Origin: Vigna angularis
Taxonomy: Eukaryota > Streptophyta > Magnoliopsida > Fabales > Fabaceae
Direction of reading: 5' to 3'
NCBI RefSeq assembly: GCF_016808095.1
Contig: NC_068971.1
Location: 3,236,501-3,300,500 of the forward strand
Length of the DNA: 64,000 nt
Made by a program: the position numbers and the translations under genes. Positions 38,000 through 51,200 of this stretch are shown piece by piece. Position 1 is the stretch's first letter. Each line of letters starts with the position of its first letter. Under the pieces are notes generated by a model. That model was not told the DNA's origin. It saw only the letters and a program-made list of their open reading frames with translations, and searched no databases.

Positions 38000-38479
38000 T
38001 TAAGAAAGAAAAACATAAGAAAACGTACAAGGATTCCTGAGATAATAAAATTAAAACAAAAAAAGTTCTCTGTATAGCTCAAACATCAAATAAAACATAA
38101 AAAATAATAAAATATTTAACTATTTTACTTCAAAAAAAAATGTAAACAGTGAAGTATTAATACAGAAATTGATAGTAACTTATAAATCCCAATTTATATA
38201 ACATGTTGGTTAAACCATCAAGTCTAATAAATTTGCTTAAATAAATTAAAATTTTAATTAATCGTGGGTCACCTGAGTATCTCAAGTCAAATCTGGGTAA
38301 TGTCAAGACACTAAACACTGAGAAAATTGGCAAGAGGAAATTATCTTCGGTCAGATTTTCTGCAAACTTATTTGAGAACAATATAAGAAACAGAAGCAAC
38401 AGGATCCCTGCCTGAACACAACCTTGTTTCTGCAATTCCCTTCATTTCCAGGTTTTCCAACCAATATCAAACTTTATGT

Positions 38480-39230
38480 CATATTCCATATATTTTTATT
38501 CTCTATTTCTAAAAATATGCAGACTCCCCTTTAACTTTTGTATTTTTTTTTTCTTAGGTATCTATATACTAGCGCTTGTTTGGTTTGTGCCTTAATTTCA
38601 ATTGCTTCGCCCCTTCCCTCCCAAACAAAAAGAGTATGAAAAAAGAAAGTCCAGATGCTTTAATAAGGAAACGAATGTTCAACGAATAAGTTATTTCAAA
38701 AGATTAAGTAATATATAAAGGAAAATGTGTTTCTTGAATCTCTGTATTAATGTTTCTGTTTTGTAGTAATTGCTCCTAAGAGCAACATTTAATGTTTTAG
38801 GGTTTTTAGTTTTACGTTTTCATGTTTCTGTTATGGGTTGTAACTAACCCATTTTTCTGATTCACTGGAACCGTATATAAACAGGGATTCTAGCATTTTG
38901 TTTTATGATGAAGAGAAAAGCATTTGAATCATCAGCACATTCATATATTATAGAATACAGTAAACGTTCTTTTACTTACCTCCAAGTACAAGCTTTTCTT
39001 CTCTTTCTCTTTAATCTTTTCTTGGGTTTCCGTCTGACAACCATTGGAACGAGCTTCGCTGTCACCTCCGCTTGTGAATCTCCTTAGAGAGCTTTCGCTC
39101 TTTCTTTTCTCTCGTGCATATCCATTCTCAGACTCACCTACCTTCTTACAAAAGAAGCTTCTAGGAAAAGTAATATTTTACTATTTCTGAGCTAGAGAAT
39201 ATTGGGCCTCAGCTTTTTTTTAGTTTGGGC
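38480..39230. mobile_element. Insertion specific to duplication copy B
   Basis: Copy A has only about 100 bp between CCAACCAATAT and the TAGCTAATTCATAT-type block, while copy B has about 780 bp. The extra sequence includes a TATA-like TATATAAACAGG near 38872 and a pyrimidine-rich leader near 38990-39020, resembling an LTR promoter. Clear terminal repeats and a target duplication were not found, so its identity is open. Confidence 0.45.
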
Positions 39231-39695
39231 TTATTTTAATACTACGTAGTTAATTCATATGCCATCTGCAGTTCATATATTTGCTTGATTGCTACTGTAC
39301 ACTCTTACATATGTAATTTGCTTTCTAATTATTTTCATTCAATAGATGGATGGTATGTTGCCAGGCTACTTATACTGTATAGGAGATATGAATCTCCATC
39401 TATGAAACTATCATAACTTTTAGCTGAATGTACTATTTGATTGTAATAATCATAATATTAGAACTAAAGATTCATTTCCCTTATCTTTCCTTAATTTTCT
39501 ATTTCGAAATGAAACACAGTGAAATATGAAATCAAAACTGACAGTAAGTTTTTAATACTTGTGGTATAATAAGGTGAAAAAAGCAAGAAATTTTCTCTCA
39601 TTTTAGGTAATACTTGTGGTATGCAATCATATTTCAGTTATGTACTTTTCTCTCAGTTTTGTCCAATGAATAATCTTTTCTAACAGGTATCTAAA

Positions 39696-40793
39696 ATGGG
39701 ACAATGTTTGAGCTTCTGCTGCTTTAAGCACACAGCTTCGTCTCAGCGACAGTATCCAACTGTGATAGAAGAGCTTTGCCCTCAATTTTCTCTAGCCGAT
39801 CTTAAGAAATCGACAAACAACTTTGATGAAAAGCAAATAATTGGAAGTGGAAGCCTTGGCATTGTATATAAAGGCTCTCTCCGAAACAGTTGTGTTACTG
39901 AGTGTACAGTTGCAATCAAGCGAATATATGGGATCACTGAGAAGGAACTTAAGCAGTTCAAGAACGAAATTGAGTTGCTCTGCCAGTTTCGCCATCCAAA
40001 TTTGGTCACTCTATTAGGATTTTGTGACCACAGAGACGAGAAGAATATTGTATATGAGTACATGACCAATGGATCTCTCCGTGATGTCCTATATTGTAGT
40101 GATATGAAAAAGAAGCCACTAACATGGAAGCAGAGGCTAAACATCTGCATAGGAGTAGCGAAGGCACTACACTACCTTCACACAGGTCTCAAGAGAACAA
40201 TCTTTCATCGTGACATAACACCGTATAAAATTCTTTTGGATAGCAACATGGAGGCAAAACTCTCAGACTTCCGACTTTCCCTAACAGGACCACATTATGC
40301 ATCAAAGCCACCACCAAAGATAATAACAAAAGATGGCTTTACAGGTATTTATTTTTGTTTTGTTGATAGTGTTTATTGAAAAGAATTTTACTGAATACTA
40401 ATCCAAATAATACTTTCACTTCTAGGTACATATGGTTACGTGGCTCCTGAGATTTCACAAAGCAATACATTAACAGAAAAAAGCGATATTTACTCCTTCG
40501 GTGTAGTTATACTAGAAGTGGTATGCAAAGACAAGCTAAAAAGTGTTGAGAAGACGCAGAAACACCCTGTTGAGGAGTATATTGATCCAAATATTAAAGG
40601 AAAGATTGCACCAGAGAGTTGGGAAGTATTTATAGACATCACAGAAAGATGCTTGAACTTTGATCCAAACGAGCGACCATCAATGGGTGAAGTGGAGATT
40701 CAACTTGAGCTTTCTCTGTCACTGCAGGAAGAAGCAGATGTAAGAAATACTTGTGATGATTATAACCTATCATCTCTGACCATTATTAATTAG
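39696..40793 (+). CDS. FERONIA-related RLCK, pseudokinase copy B
   Basis: Two exons, 39696-40344 and 40426-40793, with the same lengths (649 and 368) and splice phase as copy A; 338 aa. The start is also MGQCLSFCC. The glycine loop is GSGSLG and Lys75 is present. The catalytic loop reads HRD at 171-173, but the metal-binding Asn178 is Lys; DFG is DFR (191-193), as in copy A. It keeps the catalytic Asp that copy A lost and has lost the Asn that copy A kept. About 23 of 216 residues of exon 1 differ between the copies, but a central 186-bp tract is identical. Activity is doubtful. Both copies are full-length and uninterrupted, so they are probably expressed proteins. Confidence 0.85.
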
Positions 40794-40950
40794 TCCTTAA
40801 CTATATTAGGCACTAGGCACGATCTTTAGTTGAAGACAAAACTTATGGATGGTGGAACCAAGGTTCTCAATAATAACAATGAAACTCCTTATTCATCAAT
40901 CTCAGTATAGCAGATGACTGGGAAATTATGGGAAAGGAATTGAAGTTCAA

Positions 40951-42800
40951 GAATGAGATTTAGTTCTTTGCCATCATCGTCATCAAATGCTTAGCCTCTA
41001 GAAAGTTTTTAATGTTGTAAGTTTATGCCTTAGAATTTGACCAACTAAGTTAACTGATAGTTAATGAGTATGGCTTTAACAACGTTGGAACTCGAAAAAT
41101 AATAGTATGTGGGACGGGAAAACAAGCAACGTTAACGCAGAGGTTTCCCGCAGGATGTTTTGGTCCAATTCTCTACGAAATATTGTTCCAGAATGTCGGG
41201 AAGTATGAGGGATATTACAGAAAGATAGATTTCCTTGTAGTTTGATATAAATAAGCAATTAATAAAGGGTGGAAGTGGAAGTGCAACTTAAATATGCTCT
41301 ATTGTAATGTTATACTGAAAAGAACATAGAAATTAGATTTGTGAAAATAATATAATCCATAAAAATGTTATGTTTTGATGAAAAAATGAGATGAAATACG
41401 GTGTTGGTGTTTTAGTAATTAGAATAATATTTTCTGGTTTTAAATGTTTAATATTCTCATCATGTTTTAAAAAATGTGATATTTTTTAATTTATTTATTT
41501 CCACAATTTTGTAAATACACCCTTATTCACATGTCATGAATGGAAGCCTAGTTCAAATACTCGTTATTTGTCAAAGTTGACGGCTCACCTCTTTTCTTAT
41601 TTGAGACGACCTGGTAAGCTTTGAACATAAAAAGCCAATATTAGCTAAACATTGAGTAAAATCGTTGATTCTCTATTTCAAATAATTTCTAAAATTGTAA
41701 TCTATGATTTATGTTTTATTACTTCTGATTTTTTCCGATGTATAAGTCTAGAGTTGACTTATTTTTATTATAAATTTCTCAATCAAAATTATGTCATCCA
41801 TAGAAGTTATGCATTTAGGAACAACTTTTTTGGTATATTTTTGACAAACACATGTAAAGCTAGAATAAATAAGTAATGATTCAGGACTACGAATGAATAT
41901 ATATAGATATAAGGGTTAATATGGTTTTCAGAAAATTCAAAGAGGAAGAACACTGTCACAGAGAGAGAAGAAAAATCACAACACATATTATCTTCGTACA
42001 TTCTGAAGCTCTATTTATACGGTAAATAAAGGTATAATCAAGTTCGTGTTTTTTTAGTAATGTTATTTAAGAGTTTAAAGTAACAATTATCAACTACTTT
42101 TCGTATCATTCTCCTCGCTTTTTGAATTACGAAGTTTTTCATCAAAAATTTGCCCTAAATCCATAGTATGATCTATTGAATTTATGATATGTCATTGATT
42201 TCAAATAAAATTGAAACAGTTTTAACAACTTTGTTCATACGTTACTTTTTGTCCAACGATGTCTATACTCAGAACAGCCATTGCTAAAACTCAATTTAAA
42301 ATTCAAACTCACTTAAATCTTAAAATACTTTTTGTTCCCCAGCAAACTATTATTGTTTGATGGAGATGTAATGTCTTAGTGTTGTGTTTTCTCAAAATTC
42401 AGATTTTCTTCTTCCCCTATTTTTCTTTCGGCTAACCATATTACAAAACAGAAAAGAAGTTCTATTTCGATGTTTACTTTTCCAATATTTTTCTAGGAAA
42501 CAATAAGTTTTCATTTAACAACAATATTAGTTTTATTTTGTTAAATGCAATAACTCCAAGCAGGATTTAACTACCATTCTTACTAAATTTTATCATTAAC
42601 TCCTCCAAATCCATGCTGGATAGCAACAGAATCATCAATCACCATAAACTGGCAAGTGATTAAGCAAAACACTGAAACATGTCAGCTTTCTTGCAATTTT
42701 GCAGAGCACGGGGAATTTATTCACCAGTGTTGATAAAGGTAGAAAACACTTATTATTAGAGTCGCAAGTTAAAATATTGGAGCAAACTGGCTAAAACAAA
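40951..42800. other. Spacer
   Basis: Only short frames without family features, and no clear repeat, between RLCK-B and the possible exon near 42.9 kb. Confidence 0.4.
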
Positions 42801-42809
42801 AAAGTAGGT

Positions 42810-42990
42810 CTAGAGAAAAGCAGCAGCAGCAGCAGCAGCTCTTCCAGGATTCTCAAAATGTAAATCTCCATCAACCAGCATTACTAATGGAACATCAAAA
42901 GGAATGTAAACACGTTTGATGCCAATAACTCCTTCCATGTAATGTGCCTCTGTATTGTCATGATATCTTGCTACGATGATCGCAGCGTTG
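42810..42990 (-). pseudogene. Possible C-terminal exon fragment, unrecognised
   Basis: The minus strand keeps one open frame of about 55 codons ending at the stop 42810-42812. It reads AAIIVARYHDN, then HYMEGVIGIKRVYIPFD and VPLVMLVDGDLHFENPG, then RAAAAAAAFL. A possible 3' splice site (ATACAG) lies near 42938. The composition looks protein-like, not random, but I do not recognise the family, and no upstream partner exon was found. It lies just downstream of the methylesterase on the same strand but is not part of it. The poly-Ala run comes from a (GCT)n repeat near the stop. Confidence 0.35.
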
Positions 42991-43302
42991 CATAGGATCA
43001 GTGAAAAGTTACAGGTTTTCTTTTCTTTTCTAATTGTCTAGGAGGGTAACTTGCAACGTTAATCAGCAAGTACCGACACTTATAACTAGTGATACATGTA
43101 ACATAACATGAGTTTTATGTTGCAAGTAACACCTGGTACATATTACAAGATGTACAAGCTAACTTTCAAAATTTAACTCCAGAAAGAGGAAAAAGAATGA
43201 AACCTGTAACTTGCACAGAATAGTAGACTTAAGTAATAAGCCAAATGCATATTCTTATTTCATGTGGGTAGGGCTTCACAAACAATTTACCAACGAATGT
43301 TC

Positions 43303-46300
43303 TCAGAGGATCCTTGAGATTTCTACCAACAACTTATGCAGAGCTTGAGGCTTTGAGAAAAAAGGAGAATGATCGGCCCCCTTCAAACGGAAAACCTTTT
43401 CTGGGGGATTTGCATTTATCATGTTCTCCTGAAGTGAAATGGGTATGGCATTATCTTCAAGAGTTTGTATATAAAACCGCCTTACAGATCCATATTTCAG
43501 GTCTGAAAGGGAAAGCTTCTCTAAAACTGGTGCAAATGGTACAGACCTCATGGAGACAGATGCCAATGCAACATCCTGCATTTAGAAAGCAACAAAAAAC
43601 AAGGAGGGTCAGGGGAAATAGATAAAAGTTGGCAAAACTATTAAAAAGGACAGAAACAAAACTTAGATTCTGAATCACATATACAAATGTTCCAAATGTA
43701 TATTTATACTGTAGTCAGCATATTTACGAGTGCATCCCCTGATACTAGAGACCATTTTTGTTAGCAATGGAAAGATCCTGACAGCAAGAATTTATACAAA
43801 AGACTGTATTACAAAATATACTTTTAGTGCAAAGGTCCACAAAACATATGTAAAACCTCTATCTGAAGTAAAAGATAAAAGACAGCAAAATCTTTATGAA
43901 ATGCAATATGTTCAGCAGACAACACTGAAAACTTTCCATTTTGAAAATTACGAAGCATTGATAAAGCAGTTGCCTGCAGTTCAACTAGTTGCACAATTTC
44001 AATTATCATACAACATATATTTATGTAATAATTCTCACTCTGATTAGAATGGAGTGGAATCCCCAATAAATCTGAAGATCAACTAACTATATGTTTTACA
44101 CTTTACAAATAATAATCAAGTGTCAAAAAATATTTTACGAATCTTCATACCAACTCAGACTGAATAAGAGATTGGATATAAAGTAACGATGAGTCACTTT
44201 CACAAGTATTGTCATCTAATTTGAAAAATGCTCATGTAGCAGTAGCAAGGGAGACTTCTGTTTGTTCACTTAGACAAAAAATGAAAGGAGGAAATTTGGC
44301 CACCACCCAACTACTTACTTTGGAGGGACTTTGGTTGAATAACAAATCCTTCAACAATGACTTGTTCAGATCAAAAGAAGTGGGAGGAAGGTCATTCCCG
44401 TTAGCATATATAAAAATCTGAGACTGTTGCATAAGATCATCTGAACCTGCCTGCAACATACAGCCACAAATAAATCATCACTAAAAGGATAGAAGAATTC
44501 TTTATTTATAGAAATTGTAATCGCATATATAACCAGCAAAAGCTATAAAACAATTCAGATGCTCTCTGTCTCTGTTTTCAACCTTAGTTCCTTGTAAAAT
44601 ATAAACATTCGGCTCCTAAGTAGTGTGATATCATAAATCTGTGTAATTTTTTTGGTAGAAATTCTCAGATTTCAGACTTCAGTTGGAGTAAAATAAAGAA
44701 GCATCAATCTTAAAGCTAGCAGGAGATGAAACACCTGCTGAGAAATAATATCGAGAGTGCTTTGTCCATTCGTCAGCATTGCTGCAGCAATAAACACAGC
44801 TTTGGAAATCTTAAGAGGAAACATCTCCATTGCATATGATATACATGCCCCTCCAAAATCATGCCCAACCAAAATCACCTTCAAAAGAATTCAAAAGGTA
44901 AGAAATATATGGAAAGAAAATTCCTAGAGAGCTCAAACATGAATATTCGTGCTACCAATATTGCATCCAAGCGAGCAACAATGCTAAATGACCTAAAACT
45001 GAGTGCCCTCCCAAGAGCAAGTGAGGGTGAAACATTACATTTCACAAAATGAAATTTAATTGGAACAAACTAAGACTGTAGAGGGGGAAAACTACAAATT
45101 GTAACACGAGCATGATTACCGCAAATTAAATCTGAGTTTGTTTCTAAATACAATCAGTGTCATGATAAACACTCTAACCCTCGGAAAATGTAGACAAAAA
45201 AATATATTGCAACACTGTGAACAATGTGAACCATCACCACATATCCTAAGCAGGTTAAGGGAAGTTGTACTATTTTTTTTTTTCAGAAAGATACTTTCAA
45301 GTTATAAGTATAATTACCTGTATTAGACAAATAGAGAAGTAACTGAGATAAGCACATAATTTTCCCTTCACTACTTCACCACTAGTCGGGAAATAACTTG
45401 TTAGCTTTAGGGTTTTTACAATTGCACTTGCAAACTTCAATCCGAAGCATCAATAACTTCTGTGAAACTTTCTTTTCTGTTAGTAAAATTTCTTTGCTTT
45501 TCAGCATCTCTTCTTTGTCCTATTTTTTTGCACAATTTTAGCCATGGGAATAGATGTTCCTTATTATCTCCTTGACAATTAATCTACTTTGGAATTTATG
45601 ACTACACTACAAAGTGAATTTCGAGGGGATGGATGTGGCAAGTCATGAAACCATGACTTTCACCAGAAATTGGCGATGATTGAAAAATATCATATATGCT
45701 AAAGCCAGGGATCGTATCTCCTCTTTGATACTTCAAACCAACACAACAGTGATGGAATAGATCAATCTATTATTTACAAAAAATGGAAAGTGGAAGTACC
45801 TTTTCGCCTTCTAGAAGTTTTTCAAGGAAGTCAGTGAGTGGCTTCACATATTGTGACAAACTTGTAATGCTGTTTGTATCAAATGAGCTCGCTCCAGAAC
45901 CAGTTAAATCTATTGCAGCTACTTTATAACCACTTTCTTCTAGAAGTGCAATGGATTTATACCAACACCAGGCCCCAAAACCACCTCCATGAACAAGGAC
46001 AATATGATTTGTCTCAAGATCGTCAACTTTCACATCCTGTCGAAAGGAAAAGCTGCGTGTATAAGCGAAAGAAAACACACCAACAAATATAACAGGGAAA
46101 GGATGAAATAAAGAACAGTTAATATTTGAACTAAAAAACAATAATGGCTTGCATTTTCCCCTATAACTGGAAAGACGGCATGAAAGTGTTAAAATATGCC
46201 GTTTTTTTCCTACAGTTACAAATAAGGAAATAAATAAATAATAATGAATTCCTGTTTTATGCAACACCATACTAGAGTCAGAAGAAGAAAGGGTAATATA

Positions 46301-47677
46301 AATGTTCTAAGAAAATGACAACATATGCAATTTCAAATCAGAAAAGATGGTACTGGATCCATCTGAATTTCAATCTCACTTTGGTAACCTTGACATCTAT
46401 GTTGTGACAAGAAAGAGGCAACATAAGGTTCCCCTTCAAAGCTACACCAAACGTCCAGTAAAAAGCACTTCAAAAGGACAAACTTCACCTCCTTCATACG
46501 CCCTGCCATTAGTCAAGGCTAGAACAGATTATTCTTTACAAAATTCTATTTTTAGTATCTATGGCACATTCACCGGGATGATTTAACACATGTCTGCACA
46601 ATTGCCTCTCCAACAAGTTATTTTATTCCCGGACATTGTTCCGATACAAGTCTCGGGTCCAGAAGATTAAAATGACTGTCCATTACAGACGATTCTATCC
46701 AAAATCCTATAGCTTTCTTCATCATTCCATTCCACTTTTCACATCTTCATCTACTTTAACTCTAAGAAACCACATCATCATAGATGCCCCCTTAAGTAAT
46801 TATCAACACCGTAATTAGGATTTTAAAAATTACTATAAACATCAAAACCGACAACATGCATACGTTTCCTTTCACATCACTAAAAGGTTTTTAAAAATAC
46901 AAAAATAAAAATCTAATAAGAAAACAACAAACCTCATTACTCCAAAGTTACCTTAATCATCAAAATTTTCAAAATACCCAACGCGAGTACAACAAACCAA
47001 ATCCTCCAAAATTAACTAAATTCTAAAAACTTCCAAAATCAGCGGATATGAGTCCAACAACAAACCAAATCAACCGAAGAAAATAATTCCTCAAAAAAAA
47101 TCACGCAATGACTCCTTTTTTTCTTCAAAGGTTTTGAATTGCAATTCAAGTAAACGTTTTTTTCCTTTCGGGATTTCCGCGGCTATAATCTTCCGAAATT
47201 TCCTACAATACCAATATCAATAATCGCCAAAACAATATAAAAAACGCAACAAGGACCTACAAATCAAAACCTTGACGATCCAATTGCATCCCCAGCAATA
47301 AAAAGTAACTAGAAACCTTGACTTCATTTTTTTTTTTCGTTTAAACTATAAAGAAGGTTCACCTGATTGAGAAGTTGATGAGGTTGAAGGAGAGGGTCGG
47401 TGAGGGACCTGGCCCTCGAACTCGAACTCCTCGGCAAGGTGTTGCTGCTCCCACTGCTCTTCTTGGAGACCCCATTCGGGTACCTGAGCGAAGTGGAGCG
47501 ATCGAAGTTCTGCTGCTGCTGCTGATGCTGCTTGAAGAGAATCGCGGCGGCGATGGCCTGCTCGCGAATCGCAGCGTCGTCGAGCTTCCTCTCTCTGCGG
47601 GAAGCGGAGCGCTTTTTCGAGGAGGTGGAGTGCGGCGGCGCGGGCTTCGCCTTCAAGCGAGCGCAAATGTTACCCAT
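43303..47677 (-). CDS. Methylesterase (MES11/13-type alpha/beta hydrolase)
   Basis: Five exons: 47677-47363, 46036-45800, 44878-44735, 44450-44319 and 43575-43303. All junctions are phase 0 with GT-AG ends; 366 aa. MES proteins belong to the salicylate-binding-protein-2-like alpha/beta hydrolases that demethylate hormone methyl esters. The MES11-15 group has an N-terminal extension, considered plastid-targeted. Here the extension (1 to about 105) begins MGNICARL, which also fits Gly2 myristoylation, and is basic and Ser-rich with a poly-Gln tract. The core has LVHGGG (oxyanion site, His121), GHDFGG (189-194) and catalytic-type His345 in GADHSPFF. The nucleophile Ser is replaced by Asp191. From memory this GHDFGG form also occurs in Arabidopsis MES13. 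Esterase activity is therefore uncertain. Confidence 0.9.
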
Positions 47678-49139
47678 TGCAACTATCGAAATTGAATTGA
47701 ATCAATTCAACGGTGATCGTGATGGTGACGGCGGTGCATGCAAGAGAAGAGAAGATAAAAGTGTGCAATAAAAGAGCGAAAGAAAGAAAAAGAAAAAAAC
47801 AGAGAGAGAGGGAAAAAGTGAAGCGAAGCGTGGCGTGGTGATGTGGGGTTTGGGAAGTTTCAGTCAGGTGTGGAGTTGGCAGCAACAGGAAAAAGGAGAC
47901 TTTGTTTGTTTACAGGAAATAACGTTTCTTTGTTTCACAACGTACGCCTCCAAATACGTTTCTTCCAAATTCAACACTAAATATATTAACAAATTAATAA
48001 TAATAATTATGATTCCCGAATTGATAGTTCCAAATTCCAAATTTCCTTTTCCCATCGGAAACTTGTCTAATATAACGTATTCTCCTTCACCTAACTTCTT
48101 CACTTTTTCAAAAGTTAAAACAACGTTCTCTCACGGTAAAAGAAAAACCAATTTTACTTTCCAGAGATTTTTTTTCCAGAATTGTCCACACGTAATCTTG
48201 ACTCGATAAAGCTGTTTGGATGTTTTTGACGAAAGTTAGTGACCAAAATATTTAAAAAATAATCATTAACAAGGATTTTCGTATCAACAATAGGATTTGA
48301 TCCTATACTGCTATCGATGTGTCCTGCCGGTGAAAAAATAACATAAAACTTATACAAATATTTTAATTTAACATAGTTTGACGTTAATTAATCAATTTAA
48401 AATATATAAATAAATACAAATCTTATTATTCTTGATAATAAAATGGCTTCTTTATTAGGGTTGAATGATTTGGTTCTTTATTGCATTGCTGAATGCAGAT
48501 TCCTGTAGACATGTCCTTGCACACTTTACAAAATCTCTGATCCCGAAGTTACTCGAATTACTTTTGTTGAAAACCACGACCATGTGGATTAATTTTAAAT
48601 TTTACATCTTCCATGTTACACTAATGTAATTAACATTCCATAGTATGAGCAATGGTTCAAGAATTTGAAACAAGTTTTATTCGGAAGTAACATTAATATT
48701 AATACTGTGTGTGACATTCAAGTGCTCGTAATTAAATGTCTAATAGAAAAACAAAATTGATTTGTATCCCTTACTTAAACATTCACTTATTGCTTGAGTG
48801 ACTATTATTTCATTCATATCACTTAAACATCAGTTTAATATTTAAGCAATCATTTATTACTTGTTTGCATAACCAACAAGTTTTACTAACCTCATGCATC
48901 ACCTGTTACAGTTTAAATTTATTCGTTTATTCGTTAAGAGTCGTTATTAAAATTTATGACATCAGATTTTATTTTTGCTATTATACATTTTTTATATAAA
49001 AATCATTTCTTTTGTTGCCTAAATAAAACCATGAGGTATCATTATAAATTTTTACATTTCATTTATTTGACATATTAAAAAACCATAACATATTCAAAAA
49101 TTATCACTCATCAAGAAATCATTTGTTCATTCAAAAAAT
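47678..49139. other. Upstream region of the methylesterase and spacer
   Basis: The part next to 47677 is probably 5' UTR (rich in CTCTCT and CTTTTT on the minus strand, about 47770-47830). The rest is AT-rich with nothing recognised. Confidence 0.4.
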
Positions 49140-51200
49140 CAAGACACTTAAAAAATTATCACTCTCCAACCAAAGTCTTTGATACCCCACATTCAAAGCA
49201 TGCTAATGCATAAATAACTCTCACAAATTTGACATAAAGAGAAGTTTGTACTCCAAGAAAAGTTAAAAAATTATTCACGTATTCACCTTGACTTTCTCTA
49301 AAATTATTAATATATGAAATCAAATCAAGACAACATCTAGTTGTACCATTCGTATTCACCTTAAGCCTATTGACAAATGGAACATACTTCCATAAATGAG
49401 ACTACTATATCGTCCCTAGTTTGAATATTGAAAAATTTTAGCATAAAAAAATCAAAGACAATAATACTCACATACTTCTTAGATTTATTTTTAGTCATAC
49501 ACACTAACTCCCTAATTTGAAAAATAGCAAAAGAAATAACTATTCCTGAAAATCTATTATAATTTCTCATCCTTCAAATCATCTAAATAACTGCAATAAT
49601 GACAACCATTTTAGGCAAAGGACTACAAGGAGATTTCATAAACTGAACAACCAAATACAAAGAAAAAAAGTATAAATACTAAAAAGTTTCCTTCAACCAT
49701 ACCCACAACCCCATAGCAAGAGGACAATGAAAGAACAAATGAGAGAAAAATTCAACATTTATATCACATAAATAACAAATATAGCATAAAATCATTCCTT
49801 TTTTGTAATCTTCAAATCAATAGGTAAACGATCATACAAATAAGAAACAACAAAAGACTACATAAAAGTAATAGAAAGCATCATGAGTAGTATGAGCAAC
49901 ATATAAATTAGTATAAAAAGACAAAATGATAGAATCTTTAATCATATTTGGATCATAAATAACTTGATCATCATGACACAACTTAAAAATACCTCATGCA
50001 TTATGCCTCTTGCGAACCACAACATGAAAAAATCCAATATTTTTGTCCCGTCTTTAAACGAATTCATTTTAGCAAGGTTATTTTCTTCCAATAAGAGTCT
50101 AACAATCGAGCGCAAAATTTAAATAATCGTTTATCTTAGTCTTGTGAATTAGCAAAGCATCCAAATTAGATGAAGAAGCATTCAAAATTTGTTGTTGAAT
50201 ATTAGAAAGAAGGCCTTGATTATCCATTACCAACTTTTGTGTGTTTCCAAAAACATTTTTATTTCACTCTTTCAAATCAACTTTAAGACATCGCAATTTC
50301 CTTTACAAAATCAACATATGACAATTAGAAGTAGAAGCATTCCAAGAGTTATTGATGAGGGAATGACAATCCATACGAGTCTTCCACATCTATAGAAACT
50401 AAAAAGATTGATGGTTTAGAAACCTCAACTGAATGAAAAAGAAAAGGAAGCAGTGGATAACGATCCAAGCAGTTTTGGGGTGAAACATTAACATGACACA
50501 AACCAATTCTTAAGACAAGAAAAATTACAAAAATGCTCTATCAAGTCTTTTATCAATAAGATGCATACCTACTTGAAAGTTTGACCAAGTGTAGTAAATT
50601 CTAGAATATATAGTTGCAACAAGCTTGTTAGAATTGATCCAATCTGAAAACTCAACACAAGAAATTAAACTAGGGGCAATACCACCATTCACATCCTGAA
50701 CACAAAGAACAACATTAAATCTTTGAGGATACACCAAGAATCATGAATATTAACAAGAGAAAACCATAAATAGTGATTAGTAGTGTAAGTAGTTGCACAA
50801 TAAACCCCAACAACATGTAATAACACCTTTGACCATAATAACAAATGAAATAAATTGACCCGTAATATCACACGTGAAGTCACTTCTATCAAAGAACCAT
50901 AATCTAGCAACTTCGATAAAAGAATCAGAAACAACCAACAACTTAAAGTTCAAACTATAAAATAAATAGCATGATAATTAAGAACTAAAAGAAGTCATTG
51001 GTTCAGCTAAGGAAAGAAAACTTGGTTAGTACTTAACAATCAAATTCCATGACATATTAAGAGTTTTATCATTAGCCAACCTCTAAAATTTCAAAACGAG
51101 CCTATGGAACTCATGATTAATTATTAGAATTTGGAGGATTTAACATTAGATTTCTTTAGAGGTCTTCCATTTTCTGATTGCCTAATAGTTTAAATTGGTA
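49140..51200 (-). pseudogene. LINE (L1-type) retrotransposon remnant lacking the RT core
   Basis: On the minus strand, downward: endonuclease C-terminal motifs (DVNGGIAPSLISCVEFSDWI, then YTWSNFQVG and LIDKRLDRAF, 50,737-50,525); the linker between endonuclease and RT (KLRCLKVDLKE and NVFGNTQ, about 50,290-50,230, then NIGFFHVVVRKRHN near 50,030); a C-C-H zinc-knuckle-like zf-RVT stretch (CYICYLCD with FFHCPLAMGLWVWL, about 49,790-49,720); and an RNase H-like tail (NTNGTTRCCLDLI, 49,359-49,159). Many stops interrupt it. Between the linker and zf-RVT the catalytic RT palm is absent, consistent with a deletion. Confidence 0.75.

Larger units (their letters stand above)
38000..40950 (+). repeat. 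Segmental tandem duplication, copy B
   Basis: Partner of copy A at 33420-35690, in the same orientation. It carries the same blocks and a kinase copy, plus about 700 bp of extra sequence near 38480-39230 that copy A lacks. Confidence 0.85.

Noticed and set aside
34431..40793. RLCK pair as ZED1/ZRK-type kinases
   Set aside because: Their MGQCLSFCC start and CrRLK1L-like kinase start do not match that family as I know it; only the arrangement is reminiscent.
41515..41600. Possible tRNA B-box (TTCAAATAC context)
   Set aside because: No A-box, cloverleaf or acceptor stem could be paired. No tRNA or rRNA gene was found by eye anywhere in the window.
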